Made by a program: the position numbers and the translations under genes. A model generated the notes under the pieces. That model made no database searches, was not told the DNA's origin, and saw nothing but the letters and a program-made list of their open reading frames with translations. From Chryseobacterium sp. (lineage in GTDB: Bacteria > Bacteroidota > Bacteroidia > Flavobacteriales > Weeksellaceae), in NCBI RefSeq assembly GCF_019236175.1, contig NZ_JAFAJM010000009.1, positions 248,001 through 312,000 on the forward strand: a stretch of DNA of 64,000 nt, read 5' to 3'. This document shows positions 51,440 through 59,419 of this stretch, piece after piece. Every line of letters begins with the position of its first letter. Positions within the stretch are counted from its first letter, which is position 1.

Positions 51440-51502
51440 GCAATAAGCAATAAGCAATAAGCAGTAAGCTTAAAGCCTAGAGCCTATAGCCCAAAGCATT
51501 TA
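51440..51502 (+). repeat. GC-phased heptamer array between nuoC and nuoD (9 units)
   Basis: Nine consecutive 7-base units all begin with GC: GCAATAA (three times), GCAGTAA, GCTTAAA, GCCTAGA, GCCTATA, GCCCAAA, GCATTTA. They end four bases before the nuoD ATG (51507). The GC at each unit start is invariant while the other five bases vary, mostly A/T. Confidence 0.85.
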
Positions 51503-51506
51503 AATT

Positions 51507-52730
51507 ATGAAAGATAACTCATTATCTAATATACTAAACCAGTACGAAAGCAAGGAACAGATTGACGGACAGTTATATACCCTCAATTTAGGACCTACTC
51601 ACCCTGCTACTCACGGAATTTTCCAGAATATCTTAACGATGGACGGAGAGAGAATTCTTCATGCAGAGCAAACGGTAGGATATATCCACAGAGCATTTGA
51701 AAAAATTTCTGAAAGAAGAAATTACTCTCAGATCACTACCCTTACTGACCGTATGAATTACTGTTCTGCACCGATCAACAATCTGGGTTGGCACATGACA
51801 GTAGAAAAACTGATCGGCGTTAAAGTTCCAAAGCGTGTAGACTATATGCGTGTCATCCTAATGGAATTAGCCAGAATCGGTGACCACCTGATCTGTAACG
51901 GGGTAACCGGAATGGACTCGGGAGCGATTACAGGTCTTACCTATATGTTCATCGAAAGAGAACGTATCTATGATATGTATGAGCAGATCTGTGGAGCAAG
52001 GATGACCACCAATATGGGAAGAATCGGAGGATTTGAAAGAGATTTCACTCCTAAATTCCATGAGTTATTAAAAGACTTCTTAAAGACTTTCCCGCCAAGA
52101 TTCAAAGAATTCTGTACACTACTGGAAAGAAACAGGATTTTCATGGACAGAACCATCGGTACAGGAGCTATTTCTGCAGAAAGAGCATTAAGCTACGGTT
52201 TCACAGGACCAAACTTACGTGCAGCTGGTGTAGATTACGATGTAAGAGTTGCACAACCTTATTCTTCATACGAGGATTTCGACTTCATTATTCCTGTAGG
52301 AACTTCAGGAGATACTTACGACCGCTTCATGGTTCGTCAACAGGAAATCTGGGAATCAATCAAAATTATCAAACAAGCATACGAAAACCTTCCTGAAGGG
52401 CCATTCCATGCGGATGTTCCTGATTTTTATCTTCCTGAGAAGGCAGATGTTTATCAGAAAATGGAAGCATTGATCTACCATTTCAAAATTGTAATGGGAG
52501 AAACCGAGGTTCCTAAAGGAGAAGTATATCACGCTGTAGAAGGTGGAAACGGAGAATTAGGTTTCTATCTTGTGAGTGACGGAGGAAGAAGCCCTTACAG
52601 ACTTCACTTCAGAAGACCATGTTTCATCTACTATCAGGCTTATCCTGAAATGATTACAGGCTCTGTAATTTCAGATGCCATTGTAACGATGTGTAGTATG
52701 AATATTATTGCGGGAGAATTAGACGCATAA
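51507..52730 (+). CDS. nuoD: NADH-quinone oxidoreductase subunit D
   Basis: A 407-aa 49-kDa-type subunit that shapes the quinone-binding cavity with NuoB. Key stretches are LNLGPTHPATHGIFQNILTM, HRAFEKISERRNYSQITTLT, DRMNYCSAPINNLGWHMTVE and GRIGGFERDFTPKFHELLKD. It ends LDA, with the C-terminal residues close to cluster N2. It is a single full-length gene; the stop is followed by a twelve-unit heptamer array before nuoE. Confidence 0.97.
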   Translation: MKDNSLSNILNQYESKEQIDGQLYTLNLGPTHPATHGIFQNILTMDGERILHAEQTVGYIHRAFEKISERRNYSQITTLTDRMNYCSAPINNLGWHMTVEKLIGVKVPKRVDYMRVILMELARIGDHLICNGVTGMDSGAITGLTYMFIERERIYDMYEQICGARMTTNMGRIGGFERDFTPKFHELLKDFLKTFPPRFKEFCTLLERNRIFMDRTIGTGAISAERALSYGFTGPNLRAAGVDYDVRVAQPYSSYEDFDFIIPVGTSGDTYDRFMVRQQEIWESIKIIKQAYENLPEGPFHADVPDFYLPEKADVYQKMEALIYHFKIVMGETEVPKGEVYHAVEGGNGELGFYLVSDGGRSPYRLHFRRPCFIYYQAYPEMITGSVISDAIVTMCSMNIIAGELDA

Positions 52731-52735
52731 CTGGA

Positions 52736-52819
52736 ATTATAAATTTTGAATTATAAATTATAAATTGATTTTAGACCGTTATTCATTTAGAATTTAAAAT
52801 CTAAAATCTAAAATTTCAA
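52736..52819 (+). repeat. A/T heptamer array between nuoD and nuoE (12 units)
   Basis: Twelve units of 7 bases fill the spacer: ATTATAA, ATTTTGA, ATTATAA, ATTATAA, ATTGATT, TTAGACC, GTTATTC, ATTTAGA, ATTTAAA, ATCTAAA, ATCTAAA, ATTTCAA. Then come two A bases and the nuoE ATG (52822). The register never slips. Confidence 0.8.
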
Positions 52820-52821
52820 AA

Positions 52822-53331
52822 ATGAGCGAAACAATAGCTTTTAAACCGGAAAGTTTAGCACAGGTACACAAAATTATCGCAAGATATCCTGAAGGAAGAC
52901 AGAAATCTGCTCTTCTTCCTGTACTTCACTTGGCACAGAAAGAATTCGGAGGATGGTTAGATGTTCCTGTGATGGATTATGTTGCCGGACTATTAAGTAT
53001 CCAACCAATTGAAGTATATGAAGTGGCTACTTTCTATACCATGTTCAACATGAAGCCGGTAGGTAAATATGTTTTGGAAGTTTGCAGAACAGGACCTTGT
53101 ATGGTTTGTGGAAGCGAAAAAATCCTTGACCATATCAGAACGAAACTGAACATTAAGGATGGAGAAACTACTGAAGACGGTATGTTTACTCTAAAGCCCG
53201 CTGAATGTCTTGGAGCATGCGGATACGCACCAATGCTACAGCTTGGAAAGTTCTTTCACGAAAATTTAACGATAGAAAAAGTAGATGAAATCCTTGATCT
53301 TTGCAGACAGGGACAGGTTGCTTTGGACTAA
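52822..53331 (+). CDS. nuoE: NADH-quinone oxidoreductase subunit E
   Basis: A 169-aa thioredoxin-like subunit that carries the [2Fe-2S] cluster N1a. The four ligands are C88 and C93 (VCRTGPCMVCGS), then C129 and C133 (AECLGACGYAP). The N-terminal helical part (YPEGRQKSALLPVLHLAQKE) is typical. It forms the NADH-dehydrogenase tip with NuoF and NuoG. Confidence 0.96.
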   Translation: MSETIAFKPESLAQVHKIIARYPEGRQKSALLPVLHLAQKEFGGWLDVPVMDYVAGLLSIQPIEVYEVATFYTMFNMKPVGKYVLEVCRTGPCMVCGSEKILDHIRTKLNIKDGETTEDGMFTLKPAECLGACGYAPMLQLGKFFHENLTIEKVDEILDLCRQGQVALD

Positions 53332-53336
53332 TAAAG

Positions 53337-53435
53337 ATTTTGAATCCTGATTTTGAATTTTGGATTTAAACCTGGTTAATTTTTTAAATAATTATAAAAA
53401 GCTAGAAGCCAAAAGCCTATAGCGAAAAGCATAAT
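53337..53435 (+). repeat. Two heptamer arrays between nuoE and nuoF
   Basis: The first array, 53337-53371, has five units of the ATTTTGA, ATCCTGA, TTTTGAA, TTTTGGA, TTTAAAC type. The second, 53401-53435, has five GC-phased units: GCTAGAA, GCCAAAA, GCCTATA, GCGAAAA, GCATAAT. Between them the register is loose. The nuoF ATG is at 53441. Confidence 0.75.
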
Positions 53436-53440
53436 AAACA

Positions 53441-54799
53441 ATGAGTAAAAAACTTTTACTTAAAGACGCACATATAGAAGGTATTCGCTACTTTGAAACC
53501 TACCGTAAGCAGGGAGGTTATACAGCAGCTGAGAAAGCCTTAAAGATGACTCCTGACGAAATTCTTGAAGAAGTAAAAGTTTCAGGATTAAGAGGACGTG
53601 GAGGAGCCGGATTCCCGACAGGGATGAAATGGAGCTTTCTGGCAAAACCGGAAGGGGTTCCAAGACACCTTGTCGTAAATGCAGATGAATCTGAACCAGG
53701 AACATTTAAGGACAGATATCTGATGGAATTCCTACCTCACCTGTTGATTGAAGGAATGCTCATTTCATCTTACTGTTTAGGTTCAAATACTTCTTATATC
53801 TACATCCGTGGAGAATATTCATGGATTCCGGATATTCTGGAAGAAGCTATTGAAGAAGCCAAAGCAGCAGGATTTTTAGGTAAAAATATTTTAGGAACCG
53901 GTTTCGATCTTGAAATCTATGTACAGAGAGGAGGTGGAGCTTATATCTGCGGTGAAGAAACGGCATTGCTTGAATCCCTTGAAGGAAAAAGAGGTAACCC
54001 AAGATTAAAACCACCATTCCCGGCTGTAAAAGGTCTTTGGGAAAGACCAACAGTGGTAAACAATGTTGAGTCTATTGCGGCAATTGTTCCGATCATTGAT
54101 ATTACAGGTGCTGAGTATGCTAAAATCGGTGTAGGAAGATCTACAGGTACAAAATTGATTTCGGCTTGCGGAAACATCAACAAACCGGGAGTATACGAAA
54201 TCGATATGACCATCACAGTAGAAGAATTCATCTATTCTGATGAATATTGTGGCGGTATTAAAGATGGTAAAAAACTAAAGGCTTGTATTCCTGGAGGAAG
54301 CTCTGTTCCGATTGTTCCGGCTAATTTATTGTTGAGAACCGTAAACGGAGAGCCGAGATATATGAATTATGAATCATTGGCAGATGGTGGTTTTGCTACC
54401 GGAACGATGATGGGTTCAGGAGGTTTCATCGTTTTAGATGAAGATCAGTGTATTGTAGATCACACCATGACTTTGGCGAGATTCTACAATCACGAAAGCT
54501 GTGGACAATGTACCCCTTGCCGTGAAGGTACAGGATGGATGTACAAGATTTTGAAAAAAATAGAGAAAGGAGAAGGAAAAATGGAAGATATCGATCTTCT
54601 TTGGGATATCCAGAGAAAAATCGAAGGAAACACGATTTGTCCGTTGGGTGATGCCGCAGCATGGCCGGTTGCAGCAGCAATCCGTCACTTCAGAGACGAA
54701 TTTGAATGGCACATAAAAAACCCTGAGTTGTCTCAGACCCAGAACTATGGATTGGCACATTATGCTGATCCTATTCCGGCTGTTGAAAAAAATGCATAG
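53441..54799 (+). CDS. nuoF: NADH-quinone oxidoreductase subunit F
   Basis: A 452-aa subunit that binds NADH and FMN and carries cluster N3. The flavin/NADH site includes GLRGRGGAGFPTGMKWSF (about 49-66) and GGGAYICGEETALLESLEGK. The N3 [4Fe-4S] ligands are C354, C357 and C360 (ESCGQCTPCREGTGW) and C400 (NTICPLGDAAAWP). Its TAG stop is directly followed by the ATG of an outer-membrane-type protein at 54800, an unusual neighbour. Confidence 0.97.
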   Translation: MSKKLLLKDAHIEGIRYFETYRKQGGYTAAEKALKMTPDEILEEVKVSGLRGRGGAGFPTGMKWSFLAKPEGVPRHLVVNADESEPGTFKDRYLMEFLPHLLIEGMLISSYCLGSNTSYIYIRGEYSWIPDILEEAIEEAKAAGFLGKNILGTGFDLEIYVQRGGGAYICGEETALLESLEGKRGNPRLKPPFPAVKGLWERPTVVNNVESIAAIVPIIDITGAEYAKIGVGRSTGTKLISACGNINKPGVYEIDMTITVEEFIYSDEYCGGIKDGKKLKACIPGGSSVPIVPANLLLRTVNGEPRYMNYESLADGGFATGTMMGSGGFIVLDEDQCIVDHTMTLARFYNHESCGQCTPCREGTGWMYKILKKIEKGEGKMEDIDLLWDIQRKIEGNTICPLGDAAAWPVAAAIRHFRDEFEWHIKNPELSQTQNYGLAHYADPIPAVEKNA

Positions 54800-55675
54800 A
54801 TGAAAAAGTTATTGGTTGTCGGCTTAATGATGTCGAGTTTTGCTTTCGGACAAAGGAAAGAAAAAGATACTTTAATAGACAGAAGTATGGAAGCACTTAC
54901 GGTGGTTCCTGAAAAGAAACCTGAGCCTTTAAGTAAGAAAGGACAAATGTTCGTTTTTTTTGGATGGAACAGGGCAATATTCAGTAATTCTGATATCCGT
55001 TTTACAGGAAACGGCTATGATTTTCAGCTGAATAATGTAACAGCTCAGGACAGACCTACCAAATTTGGTATTGTTTATATCAATCCGGGATGGTTTACCG
55101 TTGTACAGTATAACTTCAGAGCAGGGTATTTCATCAAGGATAATTTAGCTCTTGTATTAGGTATTGACCATATGAAATATGTAATGGATCAAAACCAGAC
55201 CGTCAATTTCAAAGGACATATCTCAGATCCTGAATATGCGGCAATGGTACAAAACGGACAGGTAAACCTGGCAGATGAGAAGTTCCTTACTTTTGAACAT
55301 ACAGACGGACTTAATTATGAAAACTTAGGTCTTGAAAAATACCAGAGTCTTATCAACAAAAAAAATGTTGATTTAGTCTGGTCTTACGGAGCAGGTCTTG
55401 GTTTTATGTTTCCGAAAAGTAATGTAAAACTTTTTGGAAATGAAAGAAGCGACCGTTTTCACGTAGCAGGTCTTGGTACTGACGTAAGAGCCAGTCTTAA
55501 CCTTGTTCTATGGGATCACGTAATGGTAAGATTAGAAGGAAAAGCCGGTTATATCAATATGTGGGACATCAAAACCACATTGAATAATAAGCCTGACAAA
55601 GCCCAGCAGGATTTCGTTTTCGGACAGATTCTTGCAGGAATCGGATATACATTTAATACGAAAAAATATAAATAA
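54800..55675 (+). CDS. Outer-membrane-type protein inserted in the nuo operon
   Basis: A 291-aa protein. The signal peptide is KKLLVVGLMMSSFAFGQ, followed by a charged stretch (EKDTLIDRSMEALTVVPEKK) and alternating hydrophobic strands with aromatic ends, for example FVFFGWNRAIF, FTVVQYNFRAGYF, VRLEGKAGYINMWD and LAGIGYTFNTKKYK. This is the pattern of an outer-membrane beta-barrel. It begins immediately after the nuoF stop and is followed by the nuoG array, so it is certainly co-transcribed with complex I genes. No complex I subunit has this form, and its role there is unknown. Confidence 0.8.
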   Translation: MKKLLVVGLMMSSFAFGQRKEKDTLIDRSMEALTVVPEKKPEPLSKKGQMFVFFGWNRAIFSNSDIRFTGNGYDFQLNNVTAQDRPTKFGIVYINPGWFTVVQYNFRAGYFIKDNLALVLGIDHMKYVMDQNQTVNFKGHISDPEYAAMVQNGQVNLADEKFLTFEHTDGLNYENLGLEKYQSLINKKNVDLVWSYGAGLGFMFPKSNVKLFGNERSDRFHVAGLGTDVRASLNLVLWDHVMVRLEGKAGYINMWDIKTTLNNKPDKAQQDFVFGQILAGIGYTFNTKKYK

Positions 55676-55679
55676 CAAA

Positions 55680-55714
55680 GCCTATTGCTTAACGCATAAA
55701 GCTTAAAGCATATC
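55680..55714 (+). repeat. GC-phased heptamer array before nuoG (5 units)
   Basis: GCCTATT, GCTTAAC, GCATAAA, GCTTAAA, GCATATC, then two bases to the nuoG ATG at 55717. It has the same GC-first register as the arrays before nuoD and nuoF. Confidence 0.8.
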
Positions 55715-55716
55715 AT

Positions 55717-56715
55717 ATGAGCGAAGAAGTTAAAAAATTCAAAATAACTATAGACGGACAGACTACTGAAGTTTTGCCTGGTACTTCTATTCTGGAAGCG
55801 GCAAGACAAATCGGCGGTAAATCTGTACCTCCTGCTATGTGCTACTATAGCAAACTAGAGACCAGTGGAGGAAGATGCAGAACTTGTCTGGTGGAAGTTT
55901 CTAAGGGATCTGAAGCAGATCCGCGTCCTATGCCAAAACTGGTAGCAAGTTGCAGAACAAATGTAATGGACGGGATGGAAGTAAAAAATCTTACTTCTGA
56001 GAAAGCTCAGGAAGGAAGAAAAGCCGTTACTGAATTCTTATTGGTAAACCACCCGCTGGACTGCCCGATCTGTGACCAGGCAGGAGAATGCCACCTTCAG
56101 GACTTAGGATATGAGCATGGTGTAGAGAATACAAGAACAGAATTCGAAAGAAATACTTACGAAGCTGATGATCTTGGTCCGAACATCAAACTGAACATGA
56201 ACCGTTGTATTCTTTGTGCAAGATGCGTATTAACCGCGAATCAGCTTACAGAGACAAGAGAACACGGAATTCTTTTCAGAGGAGATCACGCTGAAATTTC
56301 TACCTATTTAAATAAAGCTTTAGATAATGACTTCATCGGAAACGTAATTGACGTTTGCCCTGTAGGAGCATTAACAGACAGAACGGCTCGTTTTGCAAGC
56401 AGAGTATGGTTTACAAAACCAATGAATGCTTCTTGTCAATGTGATAAATGTTCCGGAAAAGCTGTAGTATGGATGAAAGGTGACGAAATTGTAAGGGTAA
56501 CTGCAAGAAAAGACCAATGGGGTGAAGTTGAAGAGTTCATCTGCGATACATGTCGTTTCGAAAGAAAAGCATTATCAGACTGGAATATCGAAGGGCCTAG
56601 ACATATCGACAGACATTCTGTAATTTCATTGAACCACTACGAAAAGCCAAAAGATGAGCTAAGAGTTTTAGACAATCCGATGGCTAAGGAAATCAGTGAA
56701 AAAGACGAAAAATAA
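55717..56715 (+). CDS. nuoG: NADH-quinone oxidoreductase subunit G, short form
   Basis: A 332-aa protein that covers only the Fe-S part of NuoG. The [2Fe-2S] N1b region is PPAMCYYSKLETSGGRCRTC. The His-Cys motif for N5 is HPLDCPICDQAGECHLQDLG, the N4 region is CILCARCVLTANQL...CPVGALTD, and a further four-Cys set lies in CQCDKCSGKAVVW...ICDTC. The large molybdopterin-oxidoreductase-like domain of E. coli NuoG (about 900 aa) is absent. The frame ends cleanly, so this is a short form rather than a broken gene. Confidence 0.93.
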   Translation: MSEEVKKFKITIDGQTTEVLPGTSILEAARQIGGKSVPPAMCYYSKLETSGGRCRTCLVEVSKGSEADPRPMPKLVASCRTNVMDGMEVKNLTSEKAQEGRKAVTEFLLVNHPLDCPICDQAGECHLQDLGYEHGVENTRTEFERNTYEADDLGPNIKLNMNRCILCARCVLTANQLTETREHGILFRGDHAEISTYLNKALDNDFIGNVIDVCPVGALTDRTARFASRVWFTKPMNASCQCDKCSGKAVVWMKGDEIVRVTARKDQWGEVEEFICDTCRFERKALSDWNIEGPRHIDRHSVISLNHYEKPKDELRVLDNPMAKEISEKDEK

Positions 56716-56729
56716 TTTTAATAAAGACA

Positions 56730-56806
56730 ATTAGATTTCAGACACAGGACATCAGACTTAATCTCATATCTAGTATCTGACATCTCACATCTAAAAATCT
56801 TTAAAA
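56730..56806 (+). repeat. Heptamer array between nuoG and nuoH (about 11 units)
   Basis: ATTAGAT, TTCAGAC, ACAGGAC, ATCAGAC, TTAATCT, CATATCT, AGTATCT, GACATCT, CACATCT, AAAAATC, TTTAAAA, then CAAAA and the nuoH ATG at 56812. Units end in GAC at first and then in TCT, so the motif drifts along the array. Confidence 0.78.
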
Positions 56807-56811
56807 CAAAA

Positions 56812-57876
56812 ATGGATTTACTTACATTTAAACTTATACTTGTACTAGCACTTTTCCTGCTATCATTAACGATTGCAGCCTACTCTACCTGGGCAGAAAG
56901 AAAAGTTGCCTCTATCATGCAGGATAGAATTGGTCCTAACAGAGCCGGACCTTTCGGATTACTGCAGCCTCTTGCTGACGGTGGAAAATTCTTCTTCAAA
57001 GAAGACTTTACGCCTGCCAATGCTGAAAAATTTCTTTTCGTATTGGGACCGGCATTAGTAATGTTTATTTCATTAATCACAGGAGCAGTTATTCCTTGGG
57101 GTAAAAGTTTAAATATTGCAGGTACTTCTTTTGATCTTCAGGTAGCTAATATTGATGTTGGGGTACTTTTCATCATCGGAATGGCTTCAATCGGGGTATA
57201 CGGAATCATGATCGGAGGTTGGGCTTCCAATAATAAATATTCATTACTAGGTGCTATCCGAGCTTCTTCTCAGATGATTTCTTATGAATTGGCAATGGGA
57301 TTGGCACTTCTTTCTATCATTATGATGTCAGGAAGTTTAGATTTAAAAGTAATCACTGAGAATCAGACTCATGGAAAACTATGGGGAATCATTCCTTGGG
57401 TTTCCGGGATGAACTGGAATATTTTCTATCAGCCTATTGCCTTCCTTGTTTTCTTTGTAGCTGCTTTAGCAGAAACCAACAGACACCCGTTCGATTTGCC
57501 TGAGTGTGAATCTGAATTGGTAACGGGATACTCTACAGAATACTCTTCCATGAAATTAGGATTATATATGTTCGGGGAATACGTGAACATGTTTATCTCT
57601 AATGCTTTCATGGTGGTTCTTTTCTTCGGAGGGTATAACTATCCTGGTATTGAATGGGTGACTCAGAACTGGGGTGAGAATACTGCCGGTATTTTAAGTA
57701 TCGTAGCATTCTTAACGAAAACAGTAATCGGAATTCTGATCTTCATGTGGATCAGATGGACGCTTCCTAGATTCAGATATGATCAGTTAATGCACTTAGG
57801 ATGGAAAACATTAATCCCAATGGCATTGGTAAACCTATTGATTACAGGAGCTGTAATTTTAGCATTTGCAAACTAA
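56812..57876 (+). CDS. nuoH: NADH-quinone oxidoreductase subunit H
   Basis: A 354-aa membrane subunit with eight helices, forming the junction between the arms and part of the quinone channel. Typical stretches are AERKVASIMQDRIGPNRAGP, FGLLQPLADGGKFFFKEDF, AAIRASSQMISYELAMGLAL-like sequence (GAIRASSQMISYELAMGLAL) and AETNRHPFDLPECESELVTG followed by YSTEYSSMKLG. Confidence 0.97.
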   Translation: MDLLTFKLILVLALFLLSLTIAAYSTWAERKVASIMQDRIGPNRAGPFGLLQPLADGGKFFFKEDFTPANAEKFLFVLGPALVMFISLITGAVIPWGKSLNIAGTSFDLQVANIDVGVLFIIGMASIGVYGIMIGGWASNNKYSLLGAIRASSQMISYELAMGLALLSIIMMSGSLDLKVITENQTHGKLWGIIPWVSGMNWNIFYQPIAFLVFFVAALAETNRHPFDLPECESELVTGYSTEYSSMKLGLYMFGEYVNMFISNAFMVVLFFGGYNYPGIEWVTQNWGENTAGILSIVAFLTKTVIGILIFMWIRWTLPRFRYDQLMHLGWKTLIPMALVNLLITGAVILAFAN

Positions 57877-57877
57877 G

Positions 57878-58023
57878 AAAATTTGAAAATGAGCTGATTT
57901 GAAAATTTGATAATGAAATCAAAGTTTTATCTTTAGCCTATCATATTCAATCATCAATATTAAATAATTAAGATAGCAGACAAGATTAGTCTAAAATCTG
58001 GTGTCTAACATCTAATATCTATA
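57878..58023 (+). repeat. Octamer then heptamer arrays between nuoH and nuoI
   Basis: 57878-57917 is in 8-base units: AAAATTTG, AAAATGAG, CTGATTTG, AAAATTTG, ATAATGAA. 57989-58023 is in 7-base units: GTCTAAA, ATCTGGT, GTCTAAC, ATCTAAT, ATCTATA, then ATTAA and the nuoI ATG (58029). The middle is irregular. Confidence 0.65.
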
Positions 58024-58028
58024 ATTAA

Positions 58029-58586
58029 ATGAAACTTACAAACAGATCAAAAGTTGTTTCCAACAAAGAAATGACCCTTGCTGAAAAAATCTACTTACCT
58101 GCTATTTTTACAGGGATGGGGATTACATTTAAGCATGCTGTAAGAACCGTGATAAAGGGTGCTCCCGCAGTATATTCGTATCCGGAAGTACAGAAGCCAA
58201 GAACGACTATCTGGAGAGGCCAGCACGTTTTGAAAAGAGACGAAGAAGGCAGAGAAAGATGTACCGCTTGTGGTCTTTGTGCGGTAGCCTGTCCTGCAGA
58301 AGCCATTACAATGACGGCTGCTGAAAGAACAAAAGAGGAAAAAGGCCTTTACAGAGAAGAGAAATATGCTTCAGTATATGAAATCAATATGCTAAGATGT
58401 ATTTTCTGCGGAATGTGTGAAGAAGCCTGTCCTAAATCTGCCATCTATCTTACAGACAGACTGGTAGATGTAGAAACCAACAGAGGTTCTTTTATCTATG
58501 GAAAAGATAAATTAGTTGAAAAAATAAATGAAAGGATTGACATCACGACAAGACAATCCGAGAAACAAAAAAATGCGGTAAAATAA
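58029..58586 (+). CDS. nuoI: NADH-quinone oxidoreductase subunit I
   Basis: A 185-aa subunit with two [4Fe-4S] clusters, N6a and N6b. The ligands are CTACGLCAVACP and CIFCGMCEEACP, eight cysteines in the ferredoxin pattern, plus a hydrophobic N-terminal region (YLPAIFTGMGITFKHAVR) that lies near the membrane. It overlaps the nuoJ start by one base (TAATG). Confidence 0.97.
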   Translation: MKLTNRSKVVSNKEMTLAEKIYLPAIFTGMGITFKHAVRTVIKGAPAVYSYPEVQKPRTTIWRGQHVLKRDEEGRERCTACGLCAVACPAEAITMTAAERTKEEKGLYREEKYASVYEINMLRCIFCGMCEEACPKSAIYLTDRLVDVETNRGSFIYGKDKLVEKINERIDITTRQSEKQKNAVK

Positions 58587-59083
58587 TGGATCAGTTTTTA
58601 TTTTTCTTGGTGGCATTTTTAGCAGTGGCAAGTGCAGTTTACTTTGTATTTGCAAGAAATCCTCTATATGCTATTTTGTCATTAATTGTTACGATGTTTT
58701 CAATTGCCGGAATGTACATTCTTTTAAATGCTCAGTTCCTTGCAATTATCCAGATTATAGTTTATGCAGGTGCCATTATGGTACTTTTCCTTTACATCCT
58801 AATGATGCTTAATCTTAATAAAGGAGACGAAAGTAAGAAGAACAATACTTTAAAATTTGTTGGGGTTTTTACAGCAGGTCTTCTTTTAGTAGGAGTACTG
58901 GGAGTATTCAGAGGAGTAAAAGACAAGCACATTGTTGTTGATCATGTAGACAGAGGAATTGGTCTTACAAAAAATCTGGGTAAACTTTTGTTTAATGAAT
59001 ATGTTTTACCGTTTGAGCTTGCTTCCATCCTAATTCTGGCAGGTATTGTAGGCGCGGTATTAATCGGTAAAAAAGATTTATAA
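58586..59083 (+). CDS. nuoJ: NADH-quinone oxidoreductase subunit J
   Basis: A 165-aa membrane subunit with five helices. Its signature is NPLYAILSLIVTMFSIAGMY, then LAIIQIIVYAGAIMVLFLYI with the conserved pi-bulge helix, then a final LASILILAGIVGAVLIGKKD. Its start overlaps nuoI by one base, and nuoK follows after four bases. Confidence 0.96.
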   Translation: MDQFLFFLVAFLAVASAVYFVFARNPLYAILSLIVTMFSIAGMYILLNAQFLAIIQIIVYAGAIMVLFLYILMMLNLNKGDESKKNNTLKFVGVFTAGLLLVGVLGVFRGVKDKHIVVDHVDRGIGLTKNLGKLLFNEYVLPFELASILILAGIVGAVLIGKKDL

Positions 59084-59087
59084 AATT

Positions 59088-59417
59088 ATGGGAGAAGTAA
59101 ATACATTTATACAAAGCATTCCTTTGGATTACTTCATCATCCTTTGTTCAGTATTGTTCTGCTTAGGAGTGATGGGCGTATTGCTTAGAAAAAATGCTAT
59201 TGTGATTCTGGGCTGTGTAGAGCTTATGCTGAATTCTGTAAACCTTTTATTGGCAGCTTTTTCAGCGTATAAAGGCAACGGCGACGGACAACTTTTAGTT
59301 TTCTTCATTATGGTGGTTGCTGCTGCGGAAGTAGCGGTAGGTCTGGCAATTATTGCCATGCTGTATAGAAATACCCGTTCTGTAGATGTTAGTATATTTA
59401 ATAAATTAAGAGGATAA
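59088..59417 (+). CDS. nuoK: NADH-quinone oxidoreductase subunit K
   Basis: A 109-aa membrane subunit with three helices. The buried glutamates used in proton transfer lie in ILGCVELMLNSVNLLLAAFS and VAAAEVAVGLAIIAMLYR. nuoL starts two bases after its stop. Confidence 0.96.
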   Translation: MGEVNTFIQSIPLDYFIILCSVLFCLGVMGVLLRKNAIVILGCVELMLNSVNLLLAAFSAYKGNGDGQLLVFFIMVVAAAEVAVGLAIIAMLYRNTRSVDVSIFNKLRG

Positions 59418-59419
59418 GA

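Noticed and set aside
51440..51502. Possible CRISPR-like array or microsatellite coding tract
   Set aside because: Units are only 7 bp, degenerate, have no spacers, and no cas genes are nearby; 7 is not a multiple of 3, and stops occur in all frames.
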